Positions 25,165 through 36,200 of a DNA stretch of 64,000 nt are shown piece by piece. Source of the DNA: Desmodesmus armatus (Eukaryota; Chlorophyta; Chlorophyceae; Sphaeropleales; Scenedesmaceae). A program made the translations under genes and the position numbers. The first letter of the stretch is position 1, and each line of letters starts with the position of its first letter. The notes below the pieces were generated by a model, which ran no database searches, had not been told where the DNA came from, and saw only the letters and a list, made by a program, of their open reading frames with translations. Location of the stretch: positions 186,001 through 250,000 of the forward strand of contig VIIQ02000056.1 of the NCBI GenBank assembly GCA_007449985.2. Direction: 5' to 3'.

Positions 25165-28100
25165 ATGCCCCCCAACAGCAAGCGGCGCAAGGGTGACGGC
25201 AGGTGCGTGCCGTTCTGTCACCATCACCCTCGCCAATCACCCACATTAGCTGATGTCCGGGCTTGACTGTGACTCAGTACAGACTTACGTCTTGCCTGTT
25301 GAATGATTGTATGTGTGTGCAGGCCAGAGACACCTGTGTCCCTGTTCAAGCAGGCAGTGCGTCTGGTGCGGCAGCAGCCATGCGGTGACGTCACGGCAGA
25401 CGCCGAGATCGAGCAGAAACTGCAAAAGGCTGTGCAGCTGCTCGAGGCTGACCACAAGGCCGACTCGACCCTTCAACCAGGTACTCTTGCGGGTCATGCC
25501 ATAGCTTGGCTGTGCCCATCAGCAACATCCTTGGATGAACCTTGGAAGGTTCAGGATGCAGCACCAGCAGCAGCAGCAGCGGCGGCAACATTGCTGCTAC
25601 TTGTTCATTGCTTCAAAGCACATCCTTGTGTGCAGCATCACGCACAGCTCACATCATCTACGACAGAGCATGCTGACGCACTGGAAGTGCAGTGGCTGCA
25701 ACCTGGTTCAAACCTCACGGCTGCAGTACAGCCTACTAATGACTGTATGATCCGGCCTTTTTGTGCTGCAGTCACCCATTCTCTTGACGTGGAGCTCTCT
25801 GATGAGCCCCTGTACGTGCTGGCCAGCGCGCACCTGCAGCTGGGGCTGCTGTATCAGCGGCAGGACAGGCTGGATGTAGCCCAGCAGGAGTTCAGGAGCG
25901 CCCTGCAACACTTCCCTCGCTTCGTAGCTGCACTCACCGCCCTGGGACAGGTACTGTACACACAACACTGGAAGCAGGTGTTGCCAGGCTCCCCGGCATT
26001 TAATGCAACACGCTGATGTTGTCATGGCATGGGGCATCTCTTGCCTGTGGGGCATATGGTGTGTTCCGTGATGGGGTTGTGCCTCCAAGCCCTCCGGGGG
26101 GCTGACATGGTAGTTCTCTGGTTGCTGGCACTTGCGGGCAGCTTGTCGGAACTCCCTTGGTGCTGCTTCTCATAGTGAGCACCCAAAACTGGTTTGGTTG
26201 TGTCATGCATGCTGGGATGTGTGTGCTTTGTGCAACATAGCATCCCTGTGCCTCTGCATCCTGCGTGATCCTGCGTGATCATCCCGCCATCATCCTACGT
26301 TGCAGGTACTGAAAGCAGCAGCAGCATCTGCACAGTCCCTTCTAGAGGCCGAGCAGCTGCTGCAGCAGGCCATCGAAATTGCCGCTCAGCTATCCAAGGA
26401 GGAGGGAGGGCTGCTGGTTGAGAGCAACAAGGCATGTGCAGCAGAGGTAGAGGCAGCTGATGCCGCACGTGCAGCCCTGGCCATGCTGCTATGCCAACGT
26501 GGACAGGATGCTGATGCTGCGGCCCACTTGAAGGCTTTAGGGTACAAGTTCAGGCTGTCGCAAGAGGTGTGTGGCACCACAGCTTGGCGCTGGCTGGCTA
26601 TTTTGTGGGTGGGACTGAAAAGGAAGGGCCATCAGCTGTGTTTGTGACACTAACGCCCTGTTATCTTAGTGCCAGCAGGTCTGCTGCTGTGCTGAGTGGT
26701 TGCAGATGGCTTCTTTGTATTGTCATCCCCCAAGTTAACGCATCAGCATCAGGTCAATACACCAACCCTGCTGGGTCTTGGTAATCGTGACATGGTGGTG
26801 GTGTGTCTGCAGGTGCTGCAGTATGCCATACCCATTCAGCGCACTGTCCAGGGTGCAAGCAGCGGAGGCACCGACCAGCAGGAGCAGCAGCAGTCACCCC
26901 AGGCCAGCACCAGCACCAGCACATGCAGCTTCATGCAGGCGGTGGACAAAGCGCTCCCAGCAGCGCTCCTGCAGCACCTGCAGCATGTGTTCAGGCCTGA
27001 TGCGCCCTTTTGGCGGCAGCATGCATACGGGCGTGTGGGCTACTTCAGCTACTTCTTCCAGCTGGTGAGCATCTGCACGCCTATGCTGTCATGGTGACCG
27101 CAGAGAGCAGCACTGCTGGCACAAAGCCGTGTGGAAGCATGGCAAGCCGGAGGCAAGCCTTCAGCATTCTGTGCAGGCACGGGCAGGCTGTGCCGCCCTG
27201 GGAAACAGTCTTGATCCGCAGGTGGCTGGCACCTGCGTGACCAGTCTCGAGGGGTTCCTCTAGCCCCGCACTTCAGCACCATACACTCTTCCCATTTACA
27301 GTCTTTGCAGTGCTTGCCATTCGCCCAGTTGTGTGCTTCACCATGGCACCGGTGGGGCAAGGGGTGATGAGGTCTGAAGGAGTGTTGCAAGAGCCTGGCA
27401 TGTATGGCCAGTACAGCTAGGCTACACCCTCTTGCGCAGGCAACGTCATTTTGTTGCCGCTCACTACAATCTGACTCCCGCTATAATTTGACCCCCTGCA
27501 ACGCATGTACGCTCGATGGTTCAGGGCCAGACCGACAGCAGCAGCATGCACCAATTGGCGCACTACTTGCAGAAGTTGGGGAGCCAGTACTTCCCAGACC
27601 TTGCTGATGCCAAGTACGCAGAGTTCTGGGCACATTGCCGGCGGCACACGGCTGGTGAGCATTTGCTAGGCACCAGCATCGACTGCATACCTCCAGCCAA
27701 CGTTGTTCGTGAACAGAACGACTGGTAAAAATAAAAAATTAAAACAGAAAGACTGCAGGACACAGGACTAGCTGGCACTGATGTGCATAGCTAATCAGCT
27801 CAGCATGTTCAAGGCCCGCGCCAGCACTGTAGCGCATAGGTTCTGCTCTGCAGCAGCACTGTTCTCCTTCAGGTATCAGGCAGTCACTTCCACGGTGGAA
27901 GTGGCAAAGCATGTATTGTTCGCTGCTCCAGGTCATCAGCTTCACTTTGACAGTGATGATGAGGGCCAAGGGGGTGTGCGCCACCCCATCATCACAGCCA
28001 TTGTCTACTTGTCAGACAACACAAGCCCAACACAGCGCCAACAACACGTCGCTCAGGATAGCCTCAATGGTGCCACTGGTGGATGCAGCAGCTGTAGTGG

Positions 28101-29697
28101 GGGCCAGGGTGGCAGCCCCTGCAGCTGCGCGCAGCAGGGCTGGGTGGGTGGCCCCACTCTGATGACCGACCAGGTGTTGGGAGGGCCCCTGGCGACACAG
28201 GGTTGGCTGGCATACCCTGCCACCAACAGGGTGGTCTTCTTCGATGGACGCTACCTACATGGTGAGTCATATATGTCACACAACTTGCGTTCAGCACCTT
28301 GGGAGACCCTCCGTGCTGCCTCTAGAGGTTTCTGCTGCTTGTTTGACAGCGGTCAACACATGTGGCCCCCAGGACATTGCCTTGGCCTCCAGTAGAGAAA
28401 CCTTTGTGGTGCCCAAACAGCCCTGTAGCTGTCTTGGTTGTGCTGAGGTGTGCCACTGGAATGTTGGCGCGTTCATTGGTGTATTGGGCGCAACATTCTT
28501 GCAGTTTGCAGAGCTTGGCTGCACAGACACGGCTCCTTCACTGAAGACATGCGGAATGCGGCATCTTTGATTACTAGATGGTCCAACTGTAGAGTCATCG
28601 TGTGTGTCTGTGTGTGACTGACAGGTGTCGTCCCTGGCCGTGGCCCAGCTCCCAGCAGTGAGGGGCGCCGCTCAACCCTGATGGTGGCCTTCTGGAGGGA
28701 TCTCCAGTGCAGGTCAGGGTTGGGCAGACAGCACTTTGCACGGTTTCCGTGAGTTTTGAAATGGACGTGCTGTTGCTTTTCGCTGACAAGTGCGGTATGA
28801 CATGCAGTCTTGTACTTGTCCAGCGGCTTTTGGTAAATCTAGAACATACTACCCCTGCTGATTGAAAGGCAGCCTGCATGATGTCATGTGTGTCTGTTTG
28901 TGTTGTGTGCCTGTAGGACGCAATTTGGGTCCGGTCCAGGAGCCTGCATGCTCATGCCAGACCCTGCCACGCAGCCTGATGGGCACACCTGGCAGCATGA
29001 GTTGCACCCCCTGTCAGGGGAGTGGAGGGAGGCCACGGCCACCCCCGTGCACAAGCTGCAGCATGTCTCTGCAGTGTGGCAGCCTGTCGATGCAGGTACC
29101 AGCACCAGCGGTGCTGCCTACCAGTACTGCTTCCAGGGCTTTTGATGGCATAGGCATATGCATGCACAGGTTGCATGGGGTTGCGGACGGTTGTTGCAGG
29201 CCACAGTGATGCAAGCACACCTACGTGGCCGCCAGCCTGGCAGGCCGGCGACGACCAACACCTGGTTACGTTGCGTATCTGCAAGCCCACATCCTTGGGT
29301 GGATGTTTAAGTTGTTAAAGGTGCACGTCGATGTTGATGATTGTGTTGGGCCAAGCACGCTTGCAAACTGTTGCCGCCCGAGGGGCTCCACTTCAATGCA
29401 CCTCTCCCAACTGGGCCGAGGTAGCAACCGCTGCACCTGAACAAGTATGTTTCTGTTGATGACATGTTATTCTGTCACGGTGTGAGTGCAATGATTTGGG
29501 CTGATGAACACGTGCACAATGGAGAGGAGGAGCAGTTCCTCTACTTGTACTGCAGTGGCAGTCCGATCGACAGGGGCCACGCTAGGGTCACTTGGGGGTA
29601 TGAGAAGCCAATCATCTGTCCCTACATCGTTACAAGGTCGCCTTTTGTGCCATCGCGCTTCAGCAGTCAAAGTCAAAGACCGCCACATACAAAGTAA
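25165..29697 (+). CDS. TPR-like / 2-oxoglutarate Fe(II) dioxygenase domain protein; 3' exons uncertain
   Basis: Nine exons join in phase: 25165-25202, 25323-25480, 25772-25950, 26306-26566, 26813-27064, 27525-27654, 27854-28261, 28625-28712 and 28917-29095. A tenth probably starts at 29200. The start MPPNSKRRKGDG is basic. A helical repeat region (LQLGLLYQRQDRLDVAQQEF, then VLKAAAASAQSLLEAEQLL) resembles TPRs. The C-terminal half has the double-stranded beta-helix signature: Fe ligands H-x-D in HQLHFDSDD, the distal histidine in DGRYLHGVVPGRG, and the 2OG-binding arginine in RRSTLMVAFWRD. Such proteins hydroxylate protein or small-molecule substrates using O2 and 2-oxoglutarate; I cannot name the substrate. 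A low-complexity Gly/Ser/Cys insert lies between strands. Beyond 29200 the frame is open to candidate exons with LPTGP and VTWGYEKP segments and a stop near 29697, but the joins could not be fixed. Confidence 0.72.
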
Positions 29698-30067
29698 GCT
29701 CCACTGGCGTGCTGCTGGCAGCTGAGGCTGCTGCAGGCTTCTGTGCTGCACTGTCACTGATTGCAACAGCATGCACTGTGTTTGAGCCTGTCGGCATGAA
29801 CACGAAGAAGCACACACACATCAAGAGCCCAATGCCCCAGAAGACTCTAGGAAACCCCTTGCGGTGGGGTGCAAGACTGTGCTTGATCATGGTTGGACCA
29901 GGGCTGGTGACAACAGTAGCAGAGAGAGCTCTGTTGGCGATACAAGCTGTAGCTGCGCACGCATGTCCGACATGGCACCAGCCTGGCAGGGTGGTGTCAG
30001 TCCGCATTTGCTGTGCTCCAGCACGGTGCACATACACATAGCGAGAGGGGCCAATAGTGCCTGGCAA
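29660..30067 (-). CDS. Hypothetical minus-strand exon with one membrane segment
   Basis: An open frame of about 135 codons contains a hydrophobic segment (FWGIGLLMCVCFFVF) and ends in a TGA. It might be the last exon of the Gln-rich minus-strand gene starting at 31320, with an acceptor near 30062. It overlaps the presumed end of the 2OG oxygenase gene by about 40 bp. No family is recognised, and it may not be a gene. Confidence 0.25.
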   Translation of the reverse strand: MPGTIGPSRYVYVHRAGAQQMRTDTTLPGWCHVGHACAATACIANRALSATVVTSPGPTMIKHSLAPHRKGFPRVFWGIGLLMCVCFFVFMPTGSNTVHAVAISDSAAQKPAAASAASSTPVELTLYVAVFDFDC

Positions 30068-30263
30068 GCTGTGGACAAGAGGAATTAGTACGTTCAGAGA
30101 CTATCACTGTTTGTTTGGCAGCAAAAGGGGGGTGTCCACTTGGCCAGCTGCGTGTACACGTTCCATCCTGCAGGTGTGTCCTGGAAAAAGAAAGATGGAC
30201 GTGCTGATGTAATCACATGCAACATCAGCAGCACAGCTGACAGGGCATGGGGGCTGTCCTGCT

Positions 30264-30468
30264 TGTCTGTGGCATCTGCAGGGGCATTGCGCTGCAGGCC
30301 ACGCTGCCAGCACGCTTCAAGTAGCATCCTGTGTGTGGTGTTGACAAGGATATCCGCAGCAGGACGCTTCAGGCGTCACACGTCATGGGGGGTGCCGTGC
30401 ATGCAGGATCCTGTCTGTGGCATCTGCAGGGGCATTGCGCTGCAGGCCACGCTGCCAGCACGCTTCAA
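30264..30468. repeat. 57-bp perfect direct duplication, 148 bp apart
   Basis: The block beginning TGTCTGTGGCATCTGCAGGG and ending CACGCTTCAA occurs at 30264-30320 and again at 30412-30468. Each copy contains two possible TGCAG acceptors. It lies just upstream of the orphan phosphatase exon. Confidence 0.85.
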
Positions 30469-30495
30469 CCCACCCACCCTGGTGCTACTGCTGCA

Positions 30496-30580
30496 GGCCA
30501 AGCACCCCTGCATCCTGCAGCACTTTGATACCTTCCTGGACAGAGTGAATGGCAAGCGGGTTGCAGTGTTTTTGGACTAC
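30496..30580 (+). pseudogene. Orphan exon of a trehalose-6-phosphate phosphatase
   Basis: After a TGCAG acceptor the frame reads AKHPCILQHFDTFLDR then NGKRVAVFLDY. This matches the segment leading into HAD motif I of trehalose-6-phosphate phosphatases (..GKRVAVFLDYDGTL). The sequence stops matching exactly before the catalytic DGTL, continuing as SNKARC. No later TPP motif (SGR, GDD.TD) is found downstream, where an opposite-strand ORF starts within 200 bp. It may be a decayed duplicate or a captured exon. The match rests on about 27 residues. Confidence 0.5.
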
Positions 30581-30756
30581 TCTAACAAAGCAAGGTGCCA
30601 CTTTCCAGAAAATTGGGCAGGTGTTACAGGCAGCTTGTTGCTGCGCTGTTCTGCAGGTGCGTTCCTTGTGCTTTTGCAGGCAGAGTGTTGCTATTGTTGA
30701 CATCAGGCCAGCCCAGCCCAGCAGGAGGAACAGCCAGCATGACCCAGCACCAATGA

Positions 30757-31320
30757 TCACAGTGGAGCTTTGATGCAACATCCAGCCCAGCAGGAGAGCA
30801 GCAACTGGCCAGGCACCTTCATGCATGTGGAGCTTGGAGCACCCTGTGCAGTCATTGCATGTGCTGGGCTGGGTGCTGCAGAAGGCTGCTCTGTGTTTGG
30901 GCGGCCCATGCAGCTGTGAGTGCTCTTAGAGGTGAGCTGCTCCTGTAGGTCCTGCAGTTGGTGCAGCAGCTCAGCTGTGGAGGGGCTGAATGGGCTGGCA
31001 GGACGACTCACATTCTGCTGTTCAGTGCTGAGCATGCACCCATCGTGCTCCTGCTGATGAATCAGCTGGGTGAGGGACAGCGCTGGTGGCGGTGGCAAGG
31101 GCATGGGTGTGCTGTGCTGGGAGCTATTGGGTGATGCCTGCAGCCCATGGTCCTGCTGTTGCTGTTGTTGTTGTTTCTGTTGCTGCTGCAGTGACCTCCA
31201 GTACAGGAAGTGCCGGTACTCGTCATCAGAGGCACTGGCTGGGTCTGATGTGGTGGCTTCAGGGGGCGTACGCTGCTGGGATGGGTGGACGGAAGCTGGG
31301 CTGCTAGAACCCCCATGCAT
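30757..31320 (-). CDS. Hypothetical Gln/Ser/Pro-rich protein exon
   Basis: From the ATG at 31320 (MHGGSSSPASV) an open frame of 188 codons includes DDEYRHFLYWRSL, a Gln run and a predicted helix (TAELLHQLQDLQEQLTSK). It then runs through low-complexity sequence to a stop at 30757. A possible donor (AAG then GTGCCT, near 30823) could lead to the exon at 29660-30067. Composition looks coding, but no domain is recognised. Confidence 0.38.
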   Translation of the reverse strand: MHGGSSSPASVHPSQQRTPPEATTSDPASASDDEYRHFLYWRSLQQQQKQQQQQQQDHGLQASPNSSQHSTPMPLPPPPALSLTQLIHQQEHDGCMLSTEQQNVSRPASPFSPSTAELLHQLQDLQEQLTSKSTHSCMGRPNTEQPSAAPSPAHAMTAQGAPSSTCMKVPGQLLLSCWAGCCIKAPL

Positions 31321-31849
31321 GCAAGCCACAGTGGCGCATAGCAACGCGTCTTAGCTGCGACCACTGTGCAGGCAGCTTATGAGCAGCTTCCGTTGCAGCG
31401 GCCTTTCATGCGTCATGAATTGACCATATGATAGTGGCAGTGCTCTATCAGGGTGTAACACCCACAGCATGCAAGTTTCATTCTCTGGCAGTAAAGGTGC
31501 AGCGCCGTACACTGCCTATCTATTATTATTTTCTGGAGGGCACCGGCAGCAGGATCCACCTACTGCACTGGTTAGTCATCTCAGTTGACGTGGTTAGTCT
31601 TCTCAATTGAGTGAGTCTGGTTTCAGGTTCCAGGAAAGTCGGGCTCGGTGACCACCCGCTTTACAACTGGCCAGCGTACATGACTGATCAAGTGATATCC
31701 TCCTTCTTTCTTGCCAACCATCGAGCTCCTGTGCTCGACAGCAACTGATCAACAGCAGCAGCTTCTCATCATCGTCGCAACTTCAAGCCACGGACACTCA
31801 GACAAAGTAAATCGGTTTTACAAACCATCTTTGCATCGCTTTCTGCATC

Positions 31850-33028
31850 ATGAGGACCTCAGCACGAATCGCCTCGTTTGGCGCCAAAACAGCCAACAGC
31901 AGCATCTGCTCCCCCAGCAACCTCGCGCCTGCCCCAATCAAGAACATGCGCAGTTCCTGTTATGGGGCATCCACGCTTCAAGGCTTGCTGGCTTGCCGCA
32001 AGGTCTATTCTGGTTACGGTTCCTTGATGGTGGGTGCAACTGCTGCTGTTCTGACTCTTGACCAAGGGTCGTGACTGAACGAATTGCGAAATGTCATGCA
32101 GGCACTGGCAGCTACAGTTTGTGGCAAGGGGTTTGAGATCGGTGGACACTCCATGAAGTCAGACTACCCCAAGTGTGCAGAGCTGCTGGCCACTGGGGTG
32201 CCGCAGGATCCAACTGACTTTTATCTGCGCCTGCTTGAAGACTTGAGACGGTGTGTGACCGTTCTTGGCGTGGGCCTTGGGTGATCAGCGTTTTGAACAG
32301 ACTTGTGACAATTTGAAGTTTTCCGATGTGCAGGATGGAGCCAGGTGTCGAGCAGCTGTTCAAGATCACGGTGCACACAACATACCATGAGCACTGGGGC
32401 AGCAGAGAGATCCCGGCATACGACATCTTCTTCAAGGCAGTTCCCGTCATGCCCCAGCACACCAGCCTGGCTCAGGCTCTCACCAGTGCATTCCGTGACG
32501 ACACGGTCAACACAAGGTAATCAGGCCCAGTCAGCACACTCTGAGTGGGGCGCTGATGTGTGCCCTGTCACCATGTTGATGACACCATGCCCACGTGCAA
32601 CTTACATGTTCGACCTTGTGTTTCCTGCAGTGTGACAGTGACGTTTGGCAAGGGGCTCATCGTCTCACTCATGGACGGCACAAGTGCAGACAAGATGAAG
32701 AAGTTTGTGGGCAGGCTTGAGATCGACAAGTACTTGGACCTCACTGGCCTGTCCAGCACAGAAGACAGTCGTGTGTACAGGCTGGCAGCAATCATCAGGC
32801 ACAGTGAGAAGGTGATGGTGGTGCCCTCCTCATCCCATATGCTAGACTGTCTGGGATGGTCAAACTCACTGCGGTGCTTGTTGCTTGCAGTATTATGGTG
32901 GCCACTATACATGCGATGTGTACAACTCTGGCAAGATCTACCATTGCGATGATGCCAACATCAGCACAAACCTGGACAAGAGTGACGGCGGCATGCCCTA
33001 TATGCTGTTTTACGTGCTTGAGGTGTGA
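31850..33028 (+). CDS. Divergent ubiquitin-specific protease (USP, peptidase C19) family protein
   Basis: Exons 31850-32029 (or ending at 32002), 32102-32250, 32334-32516, 32631-32811 and 32891-33028 join in phase, giving about 276 residues. The Cys box is recognisable but degenerate: IKNMRSSCYGASTLQGLLAC against the usual GL.N.GN.CYMNS.LQ.L. A QQD-like box reads QDPTDFYLRLLEDL. The fingers/palm segment has KYLDLTGL. The His box is well kept: YRLAAIIRHSEKYYGGHYTCDV, followed by HCDDANI and YMLFYVLE. USPs cleave ubiquitin from proteins. This one is minimal, with no zinc-finger or UBL region visible. The final GAG-GTG-TGA also forms a GTGTGA donor that would splice in phase onto the next gene's first exon at 33226, so the USP and the AP2/GATA gene might be one transcription unit. 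Confidence 0.65.
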
Positions 33029-33219
33029 ATGCCGCACGAGAGCCTAAAGTATTGTTACTAGCTTTCACAGAAGTTCCTCGGCAACTCAGCAAAACCAGTC
33101 AAATGTGTGTCATCGGATGTCATCATATGAGTCATGTATGTGACTCAGCGTGTCATGCCAAGGTGTAGTTGACCAACATTGCCTGGTAAGTTACCTTCTT
33201 TTGCATGAACCTGCCAACA

Positions 33220-36200
33220 ATGCAGGAGACCGGCCAAGTTAACATCCAGGCTGGCAGCATGGGAGGCATCGGCCCTGGCGGCTGCTCCTATGCCAGTGTG
33301 ACCGCCGCGGTATGTCTAACAGGATGCTTGTGACAAGTTTGCATGAAGCACAGCACAGCTGCAGGGCACGAGTTGTCACGATCTGTAATGGGATTGATCG
33401 CTCGAATGATCATGCATGATGCTTCAACAGTGTACATTACATATGTACATTAGGTACACGGCATGGCCCCATCCCATTGTTCTGCCCTGTCCTGTCACGC
33501 ACTGCTACTGCTGTCACTACTGACGCATCCTTGCATATCTCTGAAGACTTCTGGCAGCACTGTGGGGGTCTTCAGTGCATCAGGCGGTGGTCCCTGCTGT
33601 GTCAAGACACGTGCTGGCAAGGTGAGGTCTTGTGGCATCTCCAGGCAGATAAACAAATAGAGCTTGTATATGCAGCCAGCGCCTGTGGCATGAACCTGTT
33701 GCAAGTTGTACACCAAATCAATACATTTGTTCTGTCCTGTAGGCACGTGAAGTCAGCGGCAAGGCGGCAAATGAGTGGCATGTGGTGGCTGGCAGGGGCA
33801 CAGGCAGAGGCAACATGTGCACAGCCTCTGACAAGCCACAGGCAACTGTTGGAAACCAGTTTGCAGTTTTGGCCATGGATGAGCCCATGGGCCACAAGGC
33901 CTCGCAGGCAAGTACTGCCACAACATAAAATTGCCATCCAAATCACCCCTGGAGTACCTTCCACTGGGACTACTTGGGTTTAAAGCTACAACTGAAACTC
34001 GGGAAGACACTCTTGGAGCACCTTCCACCGGTGCTACTTGAGTGCAACAGTCCCTGTGCTGCTCCATCAACTCGGCAAGTGGCGGTGCCTGAACGCTTGG
34101 CGTGTGTCTGTTGTGCAGGTGGAGACGCCGGAGGTGGAGACTCGCAACACAGCCCCGCACCCACCCCCATCACTGAACCCAATCCAGATGCACATGTCAA
34201 CCAGCCCATCTACAGTCAGTGGCCACCACAGATTGATTCACCTTCAACCCATCAGCAAGAAGCAGGTGTCATGGGGTGCCTCTCATGGTACTTCTTGGGT
34301 GCTTAATACCTTTGCATGCATGTCGCAACACTGCTCATGGGGTGCCTCTCATGGTACTTCTTGGGTGCTAAATACTTTTGCATGCATGTCGCAACACTGC
34401 TCATGGGGTGCCTCTCATGGTACTTCTTGGGTGCTAAATACTTTTGCATGCATGTCGCAACACTGCTCATGGGGTGCCTCTCATGGTACTTCTTGGGTGC
34501 TAGAAACCTTTGCATGCATGTCGCAACACTGCTCATGGGGTGCCTCTCATGGTACTTCTTGGGTGCTAAATACTTTTGCATGCATGTCGCAACACTGCTC
34601 ATGGGGTGCCTCTCATGGTACTTCTTGGGTGCTAGAAACCTTTGCATGCATGTCGCAACACTGCTCATGGGGTGCCTCTCATGGTACTTCTTGGGTGCTA
34701 ACAACCTGGCATGCCATGTGTTGCGAGTCTACAAACACGGCGGTTGGTACCACATGTATGCTGTGAATGACATTTTGTCTGGTGTTGCATGCAGGCAAGT
34801 ACTGGCGACATTGTGTTGCAGAACAAGTTTGAGATGCTGGTAAGACAAAATCTGGTTGATATTGTTTTCAAGGAAAAGTGGGGGGTGCAGCAAGGTTGCC
34901 CATGCTCCTCACCTGCGTGTTTCTTCCCTTGTGAACACTGCAGGCAGAGCTTGACTTGTGCACAGAGTATGATGCACCAGCAAGCGGGACCTCATCTTTG
35001 GCCAAGTCAGCGGCTGTGCTGATCATGCAGCAGGTGTGTTGGGTGCTCCAGCCACAGTAGCACAGCCGCACCCCCGATGGGCGCATATGCAGCTTGCATT
35101 TGCCCTGTGCTGACATCTTTGCCCCATGTTGGCATCAAGACAGCCGCAGCTTGGCTGGCATCATGAGGCCCCTCTTGCAACAAAGCTTGCCATACTGTGT
35201 GCGTCTCATGTGAACCCTGCAGGCGGGCCCTACGTCTGGTGCATCTTCAAGGGAGAATCTTCCCGTCGACGAGGAGATGGCGAGCGTGGGACCCACAGCA
35301 GAACAGGTGTGTTGGGTGCTCCAGCCACAGTATCACAGCCGCACCCCCGATGGGCGCATATGCAGCTTGCATTTGCCCTGTGCTGACATCTTTGCCCCAT
35401 GTTGGCATCAAGACAGCCGCAGCTTGGCTGGCATCATGAGGCCCCTCTTGCAACAAAGCTTGCCATACTGTGTGCGTCTCATGTGAACCCTGCAGGCGGG
35501 CCCTACGTCTGGTGCATCTTCAAGGGAGAATCTTCCCGTCGACGAGGAGATGGCGAGCGTGGGACCCACAGCAGAACAGGTGTGTTGGGTGCTCCAGCCA
35601 CAGTAGCACAGCCGCACCCCCGATGGGCGCATATGCAGCTTGCATTTGCCCTGTGCTGACATCTTTGCCCCATGTTGGCATCAAGACAGCCGCAGCTTGG
35701 CTGGCATCGTGAGGCCCCTCTTGCAACAAAGCTTGCCATACTGTGTGCGTCTCATGTGAACCCTGCAGGCGGGCCCTACGTCTGGTGCATCTTCAAGGGA
35801 GAATCTTCCCGTCGACGAGGAGATGGCGAGCGTGGGACCCACAGCAGAACAGGTGTGTTGGGTGCTCCAGCCACAGTAGCACAGCCGCACCCCCGATTGG
35901 CGCATATGCAGCTTGCATTTGCCCTGTGCTGACATCTTTGCCCCATGTTGGCATCAAGACAGCCGCAGCTTGGCTGGCATCGTGAGGCCCCTCTTGCAAC
36001 AAAGCTTGCCATACTGTGTGCGTCTCATGTGAACCCTGCAGGCGGGCCCTACGTCTGGTGCATCTTCAAGGGAGAATCTTCCCGTCGACGAGGAGATGGC
36101 GAGCGTGGGACCCACAGCAGAACAGGTGTGTTGAGTACTCCAGCCACAACAGCTCAGCCGCACCCCCGATTGGCGCATATGCAGCTTGCATTTGCCCTGT

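Noticed and set aside
31062..31364. Alternative minus ORF with a signal-peptide-like start
   Set aside because: Runs in a different frame from the Gln-rich ORF and becomes Cys/His-rich noise; the 31320 frame has better coding character.
34303..34843. Repeat ORFs on both strands encoding 22-residue units
   Set aside because: Produced by the intronic 66-bp minisatellite; they do not join neighbouring exons in phase.
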